DNA of 14,943 bases from an uncultured Bacteroidales bacterium (GTDB lineage: Bacteria; Bacteroidota; Bacteroidia; Bacteroidales; UBA932), in assembly GCA_900544815.1 (NCBI GenBank), contig UQWT01000056.1, positions 1-14,943 on the forward strand, in the 5' to 3' direction. The position numbers were made by a program, and so were the translations under genes. Below, piece by piece: positions 7,065 through 14,000 of this stretch. The notes beneath the pieces were generated by a model, which was not told where the DNA came from, searched no databases, and worked only from the letters and a program-made list of their open reading frames with translations. Numbering within the stretch: position 1 is the first letter of the stretch; each line of letters opens with the position of its first letter.

Positions 7065-7925
7065 ATGATAAAAGATTGGATAGAGGCAATTCGTCCAAGA
7101 ACTTTGCCGGCATCTGCATCTCCGGTATTGGTTGCCGGGGCATACGGATGGCATTTTGACAAGTTTCAACCTGTTGTAATTGGAATATGTTTGCTGTTTG
7201 CAATTTTGGCACAGATAGCGTCAAATCTTGCAAATGACTACTTTGACTTTAAAAAGGGGATAGATGACGAGCACAGGACAGGTCCAAAGAGGGCGGTTGC
7301 AAGCGGAACGATAACACCCAAGGCAATGCTTGTTGCAACATTAGTTACCCTTGGCATTGCCTGTGCCGTGGGCTGTACCCTTATCTGTTACGGTGGATGG
7401 ATACTTTTACCTGCCGGTGTTATCATAGCGCTGTTTGCACTTGCATATTCAGCAGGGCCGTATCCGCTCTCATGTCATGGATTGGGAGATCTTACCGTGT
7501 TTGTTTTCTTTGGCCTTATTGCCGTTGACCTTACATATTTTATTCAGGCAGGGACAGTTGAAACTATGGTATGGCTTGGAAGTGCAGGTGTAGGTCTTTT
7601 GTCTGTAAATATTCTTTTAGTGAATAACTACAGAGATATGGAGAATGATGCAAAAGCCCGCAAAATAACTACAGTTGTAATGTTTGGCAGACAGTGGGCG
7701 GAATTGGCATATTTGGTTAACGGCATTGCAGCTGTGTGGCTCGTTTCATGCGAAAAACAAGTAATAGCACTATTTCTTATCCCATATTTTGTTATTCATT
7801 ATTTTACATGGAAACAGATGAGGCAGAAAAGAGATTTTGAGTTGAACCCTGTGTTGGGGAAAACGGCAAGGAATCTGCTTATTTTTTCTTTGTTGCTAAT
7901 TTTGGCACTTGTGTGTTTACGTTAG
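7065..7925 (+). CDS. menA: 1,4-dihydroxy-2-naphthoate polyprenyltransferase (menaquinone synthesis)
   Basis: A 286-residue UbiA-family integral membrane prenyltransferase, the normal length for MenA. It attaches the polyprenyl chain to 1,4-dihydroxy-2-naphthoate, giving demethylmenaquinone. MenA-specific features are the N-terminal WIEAIRPRTLPAS, the first Asp-rich motif NDYFDF...GID (residues 57-67, binding Mg2+-diphosphate), TGPKRAVASG after it, and the second motif NNYRDMENDAKARK (187-200). About eight hydrophobic segments alternate with these loops. The ATG at 7065 has an A-rich leader and follows the promoter at 6994-7023. The gene stands alone: no other men genes are beside it, and a hexamer repeat (copy B) begins at its stop codon. 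Confidence 0.93.
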   Translation: MIKDWIEAIRPRTLPASASPVLVAGAYGWHFDKFQPVVIGICLLFAILAQIASNLANDYFDFKKGIDDEHRTGPKRAVASGTITPKAMLVATLVTLGIACAVGCTLICYGGWILLPAGVIIALFALAYSAGPYPLSCHGLGDLTVFVFFGLIAVDLTYFIQAGTVETMVWLGSAGVGLLSVNILLVNNYRDMENDAKARKITTVVMFGRQWAELAYLVNGIAAVWLVSCEKQVIALFLIPYFVIHYFTWKQMRQKRDFELNPVLGKTARNLLIFSLLLILALVCLR

Positions 7926-8017
7926 GCTTTGGTGTTGGCGGGTTTTAGAATAAAGAATGCTTTAGTATTGGCTTTCTAAATTAAATTAGCTAAAGCCAAA
8001 GCCAATATGGCATTAGC
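7922..8017. repeat. Dispersed hexamer-array repeat, copy B (possible menA terminator hairpin)
   Basis: It begins at the menA stop with TTAGGC/TTTGGT/GTTGGC-type hexamers (7922-7939) and ends with three GCYAAA/T hexamers at 7989-8006. It can form a hairpin: ATTGGCTTT (7967-7975) pairs perfectly with AAAGCCAAT (7998-8006), and an alternative register pairs TTGGCTTTCTAA (7968-7979) with TTAGCTAAAGCCAA (7987-8000). There is no T-run directly after the stem, so factor-independent termination is uncertain. Confidence 0.65.
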
Positions 8018-8230
8018 GATGGAAAGCTATTCTTTAAATATATTGTAAATAATGTGTAAATTTGCGGCTGAAGTTATGCCATGGTGCAGAGTTTAGTAAG
8101 CGTTAAAAAATAAGTTGGTAAAGATTTAGGAGTATTTTTGAGAAAAGAAATATAGACCGAAAAGACAATTAAAGATTACGAAGTTATTTTTTTAAGATTA
8201 CTTATTGTAGGTTTATTAAAAATTATCATA
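8018..8230. other. Leader region of the small lipoprotein gene
   Basis: AT-rich non-coding DNA. TAAATTTGC at 8057-8065 resembles a Bacteroides -7 element pointing toward the lipoprotein gene, but the nearest TTG (8043-8045) is too close to be a proper -33 element. If used, the transcript would have a leader of about 160 nt. No ORF or strong hairpin was seen. Confidence 0.35.
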
Positions 8231-8698
8231 ATGAAAAAATTATTTCAAATTGTATTGATGTTTGTTTTTGCTGTTTTTTGTTCCTGCAGCAGCGACAGTG
8301 AAGAGACTGTCATATATAGAATCTATTTTTCAGAGGCTACAGAAGGTTTTATGGGAAGTACAGATAGTGAGGCTTATTCTGTGTACAGCTCCATAAAATC
8401 CGGTATTGTTGAATTTGAAAAAAAATATTGCGGTGAATGGAGTGATGTTGTGAAAGAGGGTGATTACGACTCAAGTGACAAGAGTGCAAGCTCTAAATTT
8501 GAAGAGGTAACCAATTACTTTAAGAATTTTGAGATAGCAACCAATGATAAATTGGCAAATTTGCCATCTACCGGAAGCAATGTATTTAAATTCGCCGGTA
8601 AGTTGGTTATAACAAGATTGTCATCACAAGGGGGGAGTGAACAGCTATTGAACAACTATAGTTACTCATTTGATTTTGGGAACAATAGAGAACTTTAA
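8231..8698 (+). CDS. Small predicted lipoprotein, function unknown
   Basis: A 155-residue protein. MKKLFQIVLMFVFAVFCSC is a short basic n-region, a hydrophobic core and a lipobox-like end, so Cys19 would be lipidated. It is followed by SSDSEE, a Ser/acidic linker typical of Bacteroidota surface-exported lipoproteins. The mature part has alternating polar residues, one Cys and no family I recognise; the C-terminal NYSYSFDFGN suggests a beta-strand ending. The ATG at 8231 follows an A/T-rich leader. It is monocistronic, closed by the strong terminator 16 bp downstream. Confidence 0.75.
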   Translation: MKKLFQIVLMFVFAVFCSCSSDSEETVIYRIYFSEATEGFMGSTDSEAYSVYSSIKSGIVEFEKKYCGEWSDVVKEGDYDSSDKSASSKFEEVTNYFKNFEIATNDKLANLPSTGSNVFKFAGKLVITRLSSQGGSEQLLNNYSYSFDFGNNREL

Positions 8699-8713
8699 AT
8701 AAGGTAAAATACT

Positions 8714-8759
8714 AATAAAGGGGATGGCCGAAATTAGCGGTCATCCCCTTTATTTTTTA
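8714..8759 (+). terminator. Strong rho-independent terminator, probably bidirectional
   Basis: AATAAAGGGGATG (8714-8726) pairs perfectly with CATCCCCTTTATT (8742-8754), and the stem extends through one G-T pair and CCG/CGG to a 7-nt loop. A T-run follows on the plus strand and an A-run precedes it. It ends the lipoprotein transcript and could also stop leftward transcription from dxs. Confidence 0.88.
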
Positions 8760-8772
8760 ATAAGCCAGATGA

Positions 8773-8798
8773 GCAAAGCAAACTTGTTTGCACTTTGC
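8773..8798. repeat. Short imperfect hairpin downstream of the terminator
   Basis: GCAAAG and CAAAC (8773-8783) pair with GTTTG and CTTTGC (8786-8798), with a 2-nt loop and a 2-nt bulge (CA at 8791-8792). The role is unknown; it lies in the 3' region of the minus-strand dxs gene. Confidence 0.45.
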
Positions 8799-8851
8799 CA
8801 TGACGAGGAAAAGCTGCGCGAATGCGAACCTTTTCCGTAAGCATATTTAAC

Positions 8852-8913
8852 GTTAGTTAGCGTTGACTTTTAGGATAAAATTATCTAAAGCTAAAGCAAA
8901 CGCCAAAGCTAAT
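8852..8913. repeat. Dispersed hexamer-array repeat, copy C
   Basis: A short left arm of GTTAGTTAGCGTTGAC (8852-8867) faces four tandem hexamers of form GCNAAN at 8890-8913. The right arm and its continuation GCTAATTATATGG closely match the right arm of copy A (ending GCTAATTATGT). TTTCCGTAAGC just upstream (8832-8842) is also found before copy A (6614-6624), so the shared sequence extends beyond the arrays. It sits between the lipoprotein terminator and the 3' end of dxs. Confidence 0.65.
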
Positions 8914-8955
8914 TATATGGCGAGTAAAAATGTATGTAAGTGAACATATCTTCAA

Positions 8956-10725
8956 TTACAAATTTTTAAGAACATCCTCTGCAATCTGCGGTGCAGTAAG
9001 CCTGTTGGCCTCCAACAACTCTCTTATATTGTATCTGTCCTCAAACTGCTTACGCTCGCCTCTAACCAAAACCTTCATATTAGAGTTGCCGTAATATCTC
9101 GCAATCTTTTCACCCCATCCACCGTCAATCTGGCCATCTTCGAGGGTAACGACCAAACTATGATCAGCCTTTAGAGCATCCAAAGCCTCTGTATCCAATG
9201 AGGTAATGATTCTTGGGTTTACTACCGTTGCATCTATGTTCTGCTCTTTTAGAAGCTCTGCTGCCTTAACTGCCAAATGATAATATGCACCAAGACCAAG
9301 TATGGCAACCTTGCTACCTTTACGTGCTATCTCATATTTTGGTTTTGACCAATCTACCTTATTGCCTGCAAGATATTCCTCTACCTCTTTGCGCTTTGCA
9401 ACACCGTTTACAGGAACCCTTATTGCAACCGGATGTTCGCGATATTCAATGGCCCATGTCATCATATCCAAGTATTCCTCTTTGCATGTTGGTGCTAAAT
9501 AGATAAGATTAGGGATATTGCACAAAAGTGGAATATCGTAGAAACATGTGTGGGTAACATCGTTCATGCTCTCTATTCCGCCCCAGAATACAAGTATTAA
9601 GGCAGGGTTATTGTTTATACAGAGATCCTGAGAAAGTTGGTCATATGTTCTTTGGATGAATGTACTGTAAACACCCCATACAGGCTTGCCACCCCTTTTG
9701 GCAATACCAGAGGACATTGCAACAGCAGTCTCCTCTGCAATGCCAACATCTACAAACTGTTTTCCTGCGCGTTTTCTGCGCTCTGCATTGAATCCAAACA
9801 CGGCCGGTGTTCCGGATGTTATTGCTACCAAGCCCGGATTTGATGGCATCTTTCCAAGAAGGTATTCTGCTGTTATTGTCCCGTAATCTTCACCCTCTGC
9901 CTTAAACTTGCTTTCGCCTGTTTTAAGATCGAAAGGCATTCCCCAATGCCAGGACTCCTTGTCCTGTTCGGCAAACTTAAGCCCCTTTCCTTTTAAAGTA
10001 TTAATGTGAACTACAACAGGATGGTTTATATCTTTAACTTTTTCAAAAGCCTCTACCAAAGATGCTACGTTATTGCCATCACCAACGTAGATATAATCCA
10101 ATCCCATAGATCTAAACAGGTTGCATTCTGCCTTTCCGTTTGTTTCACGCAGGAGTTTAAGGTTATCATAAAGGCCCCCATGATTCTCTGCAATAGACAT
10201 CTGGTTATCATTCACAATAATTATAAAGTTGCTCTTAAGCTCGGAGCCTGCAACATCCAATCCCTCAAGTGCCTCACCTCCGCTCAATGAACCATCTCCA
10301 ATTACGGCAATGACATTCTCTTTACCTCCAAGAAGATCTCTTCCTTTTACAAGTCCGCATGCAAGGCTGACAGAGGTAGATGTGTGTCCTATGACAAAAT
10401 GATCGTGCTCACTTTCAGAAGGTTCGCTATAGCCCGAAACATCGTCGTAGTGGGCAGCATCCATAAATGCCTCTTTTCTGCCTGTTAGAATCTTGTGAGG
10501 GTAGCTTTGGTGCGATACGTCAAATACAATTTTATCTTCAGGAGAATTGAATACATAGTGCAATGCTACAGTTGCTTCTACCATTCCCAAATTGGGACCA
10601 ATATGTCCTCCATGCTCGCTCACTTTCTGTAGCAGGTAATGACGGGTTTCATCTGCAAGAACATTAAGTTCTTCCATGTTCAGTTTCTTAATATCGGCAG
10701 GGCCGTTAATCTTCTCTATATACAT
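8956..10725 (-). CDS. dxs: 1-deoxy-D-xylulose-5-phosphate synthase-family protein (short form)
   Basis: A 589-residue thiamine-diphosphate enzyme of the transketolase/DXS type. DXS condenses pyruvate and glyceraldehyde 3-phosphate into DXP, which feeds isoprenoids (MEP pathway) and thiamine. Visible features are GGHIGPNLGMVE with its His41, DVSHQSYPHKILTGR, the thiamine-diphosphate/Mg motif GDGSLSGGEALEG...NDN (143-174), the catalytic Glu331 in VGIAEETA, YSTFIQRTYDQ with the phosphate-binding Arg, and the VTH and AIRVP segments. It is about 40 residues shorter than E. coli-type DXS, and the usual GIAEQHA is EETA. These are traits of a shorter DXS-like subfamily also known from Firmicutes, so it may be a paralogue rather than the housekeeping enzyme. 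The ATG at 10725 gives the expected MYIEKI start. Confidence 0.85.
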   Translation of the reverse strand: MYIEKINGPADIKKLNMEELNVLADETRHYLLQKVSEHGGHIGPNLGMVEATVALHYVFNSPEDKIVFDVSHQSYPHKILTGRKEAFMDAAHYDDVSGYSEPSESEHDHFVIGHTSTSVSLACGLVKGRDLLGGKENVIAVIGDGSLSGGEALEGLDVAGSELKSNFIIIVNDNQMSIAENHGGLYDNLKLLRETNGKAECNLFRSMGLDYIYVGDGNNVASLVEAFEKVKDINHPVVVHINTLKGKGLKFAEQDKESWHWGMPFDLKTGESKFKAEGEDYGTITAEYLLGKMPSNPGLVAITSGTPAVFGFNAERRKRAGKQFVDVGIAEETAVAMSSGIAKRGGKPVWGVYSTFIQRTYDQLSQDLCINNNPALILVFWGGIESMNDVTHTCFYDIPLLCNIPNLIYLAPTCKEEYLDMMTWAIEYREHPVAIRVPVNGVAKRKEVEEYLAGNKVDWSKPKYEIARKGSKVAILGLGAYYHLAVKAAELLKEQNIDATVVNPRIITSLDTEALDALKADHSLVVTLEDGQIDGGWGEKIARYYGNSNMKVLVRGERKQFEDRYNIRELLEANRLTAPQIAEDVLKNL

Positions 10726-11141
10726 GGTATCTATATTTTAATTTAGTTATTTGTCTATATATTTTTTGTATTGTCCAATTTTATGAGCGCGTTGGCATAA
10801 CAACGCACCGCGTAAACAACGTGGCAAAAATAATACTAAAATGTTTTGTCGGGAAGCGGATTATGAATAAAAGGTAAATGAGTTAATAAAAACTGTAATT
10901 CTGTTAAACTGCCACAATTACCTTTTTCTTGCGAAATTCTTTATTCCAAATTTTACTTTTGAACTTTATTAAGGTCTGTAATATAGACAACAGGGGAGAG
11001 GGAGGATAATTCTTCGCTTCCCGACAGGTAAGCTCATAGTTGTTTTATTGCTAAATGGAGTGATTTGCTCCAAATGGAAATACTTATTTACACAAGTGTA
11101 AATTTTTGATTTATTTATAATTGATATTAAGATTTATTATT
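10726..11141. other. Divergent intergenic region between dxs and the small exported protein gene
   Basis: This 416-bp region has no credible gene. It holds the short dyad GCGTTG/CAACGC at 10789-10806 in the dxs leader. It also holds a minus-strand TATTTTTGC (10832-10824) that resembles the dxs -7 element but lacks a clear -33 TTG, and the complementary-ended segment at 10847-11026 listed separately. The last 115 bp are AT-rich and lead into the plus-strand gene at 11142. Confidence 0.45.
10847..11026. repeat. 180-bp segment with 12-bp perfect inverted ends (structured RNA or small mobile element)
   Basis: TGTCGGGAAGCG at 10847-10858 is the exact reverse complement of CGCTTCCCGACA at 11015-11026. 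Internally, AAAAGGTAA (10869-10877) pairs with TTACCTTTT (10918-10926), and GTCT/AGAC flanks a small loop near 10977-10988. Such a closed-ended, AT-rich, about 180-nt fold could be a small RNA of 6S-like shape or a miniature inverted-repeat element. No target-site duplication is visible at the ends. The strand is undetermined. Confidence 0.45.
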
Positions 11142-11381
11142 ATGAAAGGGTTTAACATTAAAAAATTATTGTTGCTTACAATGGCAGTCTGCTTTATTGG
11201 AACAGCTGCTTGTGCAGGTCCAAGAAGAGTTCATATAGCATGCAAACATCCAATCAGCTGCAAATACTTTAATTTCAAATATTGGAGACATTGTAGCTCT
11301 GCTGTTAAAATAATGGATTTAAACAAATTTATAATAGTTAACAGACTTACCAAAAATGATAGATTATCTTTGTCCATTTAG
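11142..11381 (+). CDS. Small exported Cys-containing protein, function unknown
   Basis: A 79-residue protein, MKGFNIKKLLLLTMAVCFIGTAACAGPRR..., with a clear signal peptide. Cleavage is likely near ACA, or the TAAC could serve as an atypical lipobox at Cys24. The mature part contains Cys34, Cys40 and Cys51 in a basic, aromatic context (ACKHPISCKYFNFKYWRHC) and then a less structured tail. I do not recognise a family. The ATG at 11142 is chosen over an upstream TTG at 11121 because it starts directly at the n-region. It lies 73 bp before the frameshifted gene and may be co-transcribed with it. The weak tail may mean this gene is itself decayed. Confidence 0.55.
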   Translation: MKGFNIKKLLLLTMAVCFIGTAACAGPRRVHIACKHPISCKYFNFKYWRHCSSAVKIMDLNKFIIVNRLTKNDRLSLSI

Positions 11382-11454
11382 ACAATGAAGACCAGAGATT
11401 TCTTTTGGAGGTATATAATGAAGATATTTTTTTAAACAATCAAAAATAATAACA

Positions 11455-11885
11455 ATGAACAGATTATTTAAAGTATTATTTATTACTTTAGCGGTATTGA
11501 TGCTTAATCCAACACTAAAGGCACAGAATAACAGACAGAACATAAGCAGAGAAAAACTTGCCGAGACCCAAGCACGGCATATTGCATCTGAATTAGCTTT
11601 TAATGCGGATATTACAGCAAGGTTTATGAAAACATATTGCAATTGCCAAAAGGAGATATGGGAGCTTGACCAAGGATTGGAAAGAGAGATGGCATAAACT
11701 CGTCATCAGCTACTGAACAAGAGTCGGAGGAGGAGATAAAAGCAAGGTTTGAACGTAGCCAGAAAATATTGGATATACGTAAAAAATATTATATTGAATA
11801 TAGTAAGTTTTTAACACAGAAACAGATACGACGAGTTTATGAGGTGGAAAAAAATGTTATGAAACGACTTTCAAAACATGTATAG
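11455..11885 (+). pseudogene. Frameshifted periplasmic protein gene (two overlapping frames)
   Basis: The first frame (11455-11697, 80 aa) has a signal peptide (MNRLFKVLFITLAVLMLNPTLKAQ) and then REKLAETQARHIASELAF and FMKTYCNCQKEIWELDQG. The second part continues in another frame from about 11685 to the TAG at 11883-11885, reading TEQESEEEIKARFERSQKILDIRKKYYIEYSKFLTQKQI and ending KHV. Together they give an about 143-residue helical, charged protein like small Bacteroidota periplasmic proteins that resemble CpxP/Spy-type helical stress proteins. The break falls at a short GA tract (GAAAGAGAGATGG, 11682-11692); two fewer bases there would join the frames. It is either a real mutation, a slippage-prone switch or a sequencing error. 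TATCTTTG at 11365-11372 may be its -7 element. The terminator follows 66 bp after the stop. Confidence 0.75.
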
Positions 11886-11951
11886 AGAGCTACACTTCTG
11901 ATCGTCTAAAGAAACTTTTTGAGTATAAAAGATATTAGTAAGTATTTTCTT

Positions 11952-11985
11952 CCCGACAAATTCACCGTTTGTCGGGATTTTTTTT
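11952..11985 (+). terminator. Rho-independent terminator
   Basis: CCCGACAAA (11952-11960) pairs perfectly with TTTGTCGGG (11968-11976) around a 7-nt loop and is followed by A and eight T. It closes the transcript of the frameshifted gene. Confidence 0.92.
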
Positions 11986-12151
11986 ATAAATGTAAATTGG
12001 GTAGATAATTCTGTGATATATGCAAAATTATTTGTTGATGATGTGATATTTTTGCATTTGATTTTGTTGCATAAAGTCAAATAGTAGGATAATGCTTATG
12101 TTGTGTACTATTATTGGCTTTGTATTTTGTTATACTCTTTTATAGTGGATT
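11986..12151. other. Leader region of the metallophosphoesterase gene
   Basis: AT-rich non-coding DNA. TATTTTTGC at 12047-12055 could be a -7 element, but the nearest TTTG (12031-12034) is only 12 nt upstream, so the promoter assignment is weak. No other structure was seen. Confidence 0.35.
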
Positions 12152-13270
12152 ATGAAGTATATGTGGATGATAGTTTTTCTTGTGTTGCCATTTATAGGGT
12201 TAGGCTATGCCTTGTGGCATATCTGGCGGATTCTGCCGTTTTCTAACGTTGTAAAATATGTTGTGATTACGGCTTGCATTGCTGCATTTCTTACATTTTT
12301 TCTATCATTTACCGGTTTGACAGATAATTTACCGTTAAGTGTTGCCTCTGTGGTGTATGAAACTGGGACATCTGCATTAATCATAATGTTGTATCTTGTA
12401 ATGCTGTTCTTGTTGTTGGACATTGCCCATCTTTGTCATATAATACCAAAAGGGTGGCTTCAATCTAATGCTTGTTCATCTGTTGCAGTTCTCCTTATAA
12501 TTGTTGCAGTTTTTGTATACGGCAACATAAATTACAACAACAAGAGGAGAATAGAACTCTCATTGGAAGCCTATTTTGGTATAGGGGAGAAGCCTGTCAA
12601 GCTTGTGCTTTTGAGCGACCTTCACCTTGGATATGGCAATAGAAGAGTTGATTTTGCCAAATGGGTTGATAAGGTTAATGCAGAAAAACCGGATTTAATT
12701 TTAATAGGGGGTGATATAATTGATACGAGCATAAAACCGCTGTTGGAGGAGAATGTAGCAGAGGAGTTTAAAAGGTTTAATGCACCTGTTTACGCCTGCC
12801 TTGGCAATCATGAATATTATAGCGGCAAAGAACGTTCAATAGATTTTTATAAAAGGGCAGGAATAAATCTTCTTATAGACAGTGTGGCAACTATAGGCAA
12901 AATATCAATTATAGGAAGAGATGACAGAACAAACGGTAATAAAAAGAGTGTTGATGAACTTATCAAAGGTGTGCCACAACTTAACTACACGATTCTGTTG
13001 GACCATCAGCCTTATAATTTAAGGGAAGCAGATTTTGCGGGTATTGATTTCCAATTTAGCGGTCACACGCATAGAGGACAGGTTTGGCCTGTTTCCCTAA
13101 TAACAGATCATATTTTTGAAAAATCGTATGGCTATCTACGAAGATGGAATACAGATTATTATGTTAGTTCGGGAATTGGAATCTGGGGTGGCAAATTCAG
13201 AATTGGAACATGCAGTGAGTATGTTGTTGCTACGGTTACTTCAAGAAAAAAGGAGCAAAAGCAATATTAG
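12152..13270 (+). CDS. Membrane-anchored calcineurin-like metallophosphoesterase
   Basis: A 372-residue protein. Four hydrophobic segments (about residues 4-24, 35-55, 73-97 and 111-127) anchor it, followed by a soluble phosphoesterase domain. All the family's metal-site blocks are present: LSDLHLG (Asp156, His158), GGDIID (Asp188), LGNHEYY (Asn219, His220), LDHQP (His285) and SGHTHRGQ (His305, His307). This is the YkuE-like layout, a dinuclear metallohydrolase at the membrane; the substrate cannot be told from sequence, though some relatives act on UDP-diacylglucosamine or other phosphoesters. The start ATG at 12152 gives MKYMWM directly before the first membrane segment. It is monocistronic, with repeat copy D starting right after its stop. 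Confidence 0.9.
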   Translation: MKYMWMIVFLVLPFIGLGYALWHIWRILPFSNVVKYVVITACIAAFLTFFLSFTGLTDNLPLSVASVVYETGTSALIIMLYLVMLFLLLDIAHLCHIIPKGWLQSNACSSVAVLLIIVAVFVYGNINYNNKRRIELSLEAYFGIGEKPVKLVLLSDLHLGYGNRRVDFAKWVDKVNAEKPDLILIGGDIIDTSIKPLLEENVAEEFKRFNAPVYACLGNHEYYSGKERSIDFYKRAGINLLIDSVATIGKISIIGRDDRTNGNKKSVDELIKGVPQLNYTILLDHQPYNLREADFAGIDFQFSGHTHRGQVWPVSLITDHIFEKSYGYLRRWNTDYYVSSGIGIWGGKFRIGTCSEYVVATVTSRKKEQKQY

Positions 13271-13275
13271 AGCTT

Positions 13276-13437
13276 ATCGGCTTTAGCTTTGGCATTGGCA
13301 TTAGCTTTCATTACTCTCTTTACCCTACATACCCACTTTACCTTCTCCACCTAATAAAACAGCCAACGCTAACGCCAAAGCTTCTCTCTATACACTATAA
13401 ACTCTCAACTATAAACTTAATTAACGCCAATGCTAAG
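13276..13437. repeat. Dispersed hexamer-array repeat, copy D
   Basis: The left arm is four to five tandem hexamers of form NTTRGC at 13276-13305. The right arm is three GCYAAN hexamers at 13362-13379, with two more at 13426-13437. The spacer (13306-13361) is a C/T-rich stretch that is the reverse complement of the A/G-rich spacer of copy A, and 13387-13400 exactly matches the complement of 6756-6769. It starts 5 bp after the metallophosphoesterase stop and may fold into a hairpin, but no T-run follows the right arm immediately. Confidence 0.75.
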
Positions 13438-13514
13438 CAAAATATTTTTTTTTAGATGCAGTATTTTCAAATTTCTGCGTTTAGACTTCAAAGACAATTA
13501 AATTTTTTAAATCA

Positions 13515-14000
13515 ATGAAACTTAAACTAAATAATCTTTATTATTCCTCTATGGCTGTTCTGTTGCCGTTACTTGGTTTTCAATCTTGTGATGGTGTTTT
13601 TAATCAGAAATGCGAATATGGCTCTCCAACAGCCGATTATAAATTCAAGGGTGATGTTACAACAGAGGATGCAGTTCCGGTAAAGGGAATTAAAGTTGTT
13701 GTCATTAGAAAATATGACAGCGAGACACACCGTATTGATTCTACTTTGACCAATGAACAGGGAAAATATATAATTAATCACAATAATGGTTATTTAGGTA
13801 ATTTGGATTACGATATAAAATACGGAAATCTATATGTTACCTTTGAGGATATAGATGGCAATAAGAATGGCGGATCATTTACCTCAGATACTCTTAAAAA
13901 CAATAACCTAAAGGTTACCAAGACCAAAAAGGGTGACGGCAATTGGTATAACGGCGAATTTGAGATAGAGGGCAATATTAACCTTAAGAAAAATGAGTAG
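13515..14000 (+). CDS. Putative lipoprotein of the rSAM/lipoprotein system
   Basis: A 161-residue protein with a signal peptide and the lipobox-like FQSC (Cys25), then CEYGSPTADYKFKGDVTTEDAVPVKGIKVVV. The EYGxPxADYxxKG block and the following Ig-like/carboxypeptidase-regulatory-like beta domain are the features of the Bacteroidota lipoprotein family that is always found beside a particular radical SAM enzyme (the TIGRFAMs families named for an rSAM/lipoprotein system, TIGR04134 and TIGR04133 as I recall them). The radical SAM gene overlaps its stop by 8 bp, so the two are translationally coupled. The C-terminus is Lys-rich. The family's function and any modification it carries are not known to me; that it is the enzyme's substrate is an inference from pairing. 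Confidence 0.85.
   Translation: MKLKLNNLYYSSMAVLLPLLGFQSCDGVFNQKCEYGSPTADYKFKGDVTTEDAVPVKGIKVVVIRKYDSETHRIDSTLTNEQGKYIINHNNGYLGNLDYDIKYGNLYVTFEDIDGNKNGGSFTSDTLKNNNLKVTKTKKGDGNWYNGEFEIEGNINLKKNE

Noticed and set aside
9285..10290. Plus-strand open frames of 66-94 codons.
   Set aside because: They lie antisense within the well-supported dxs coding region.
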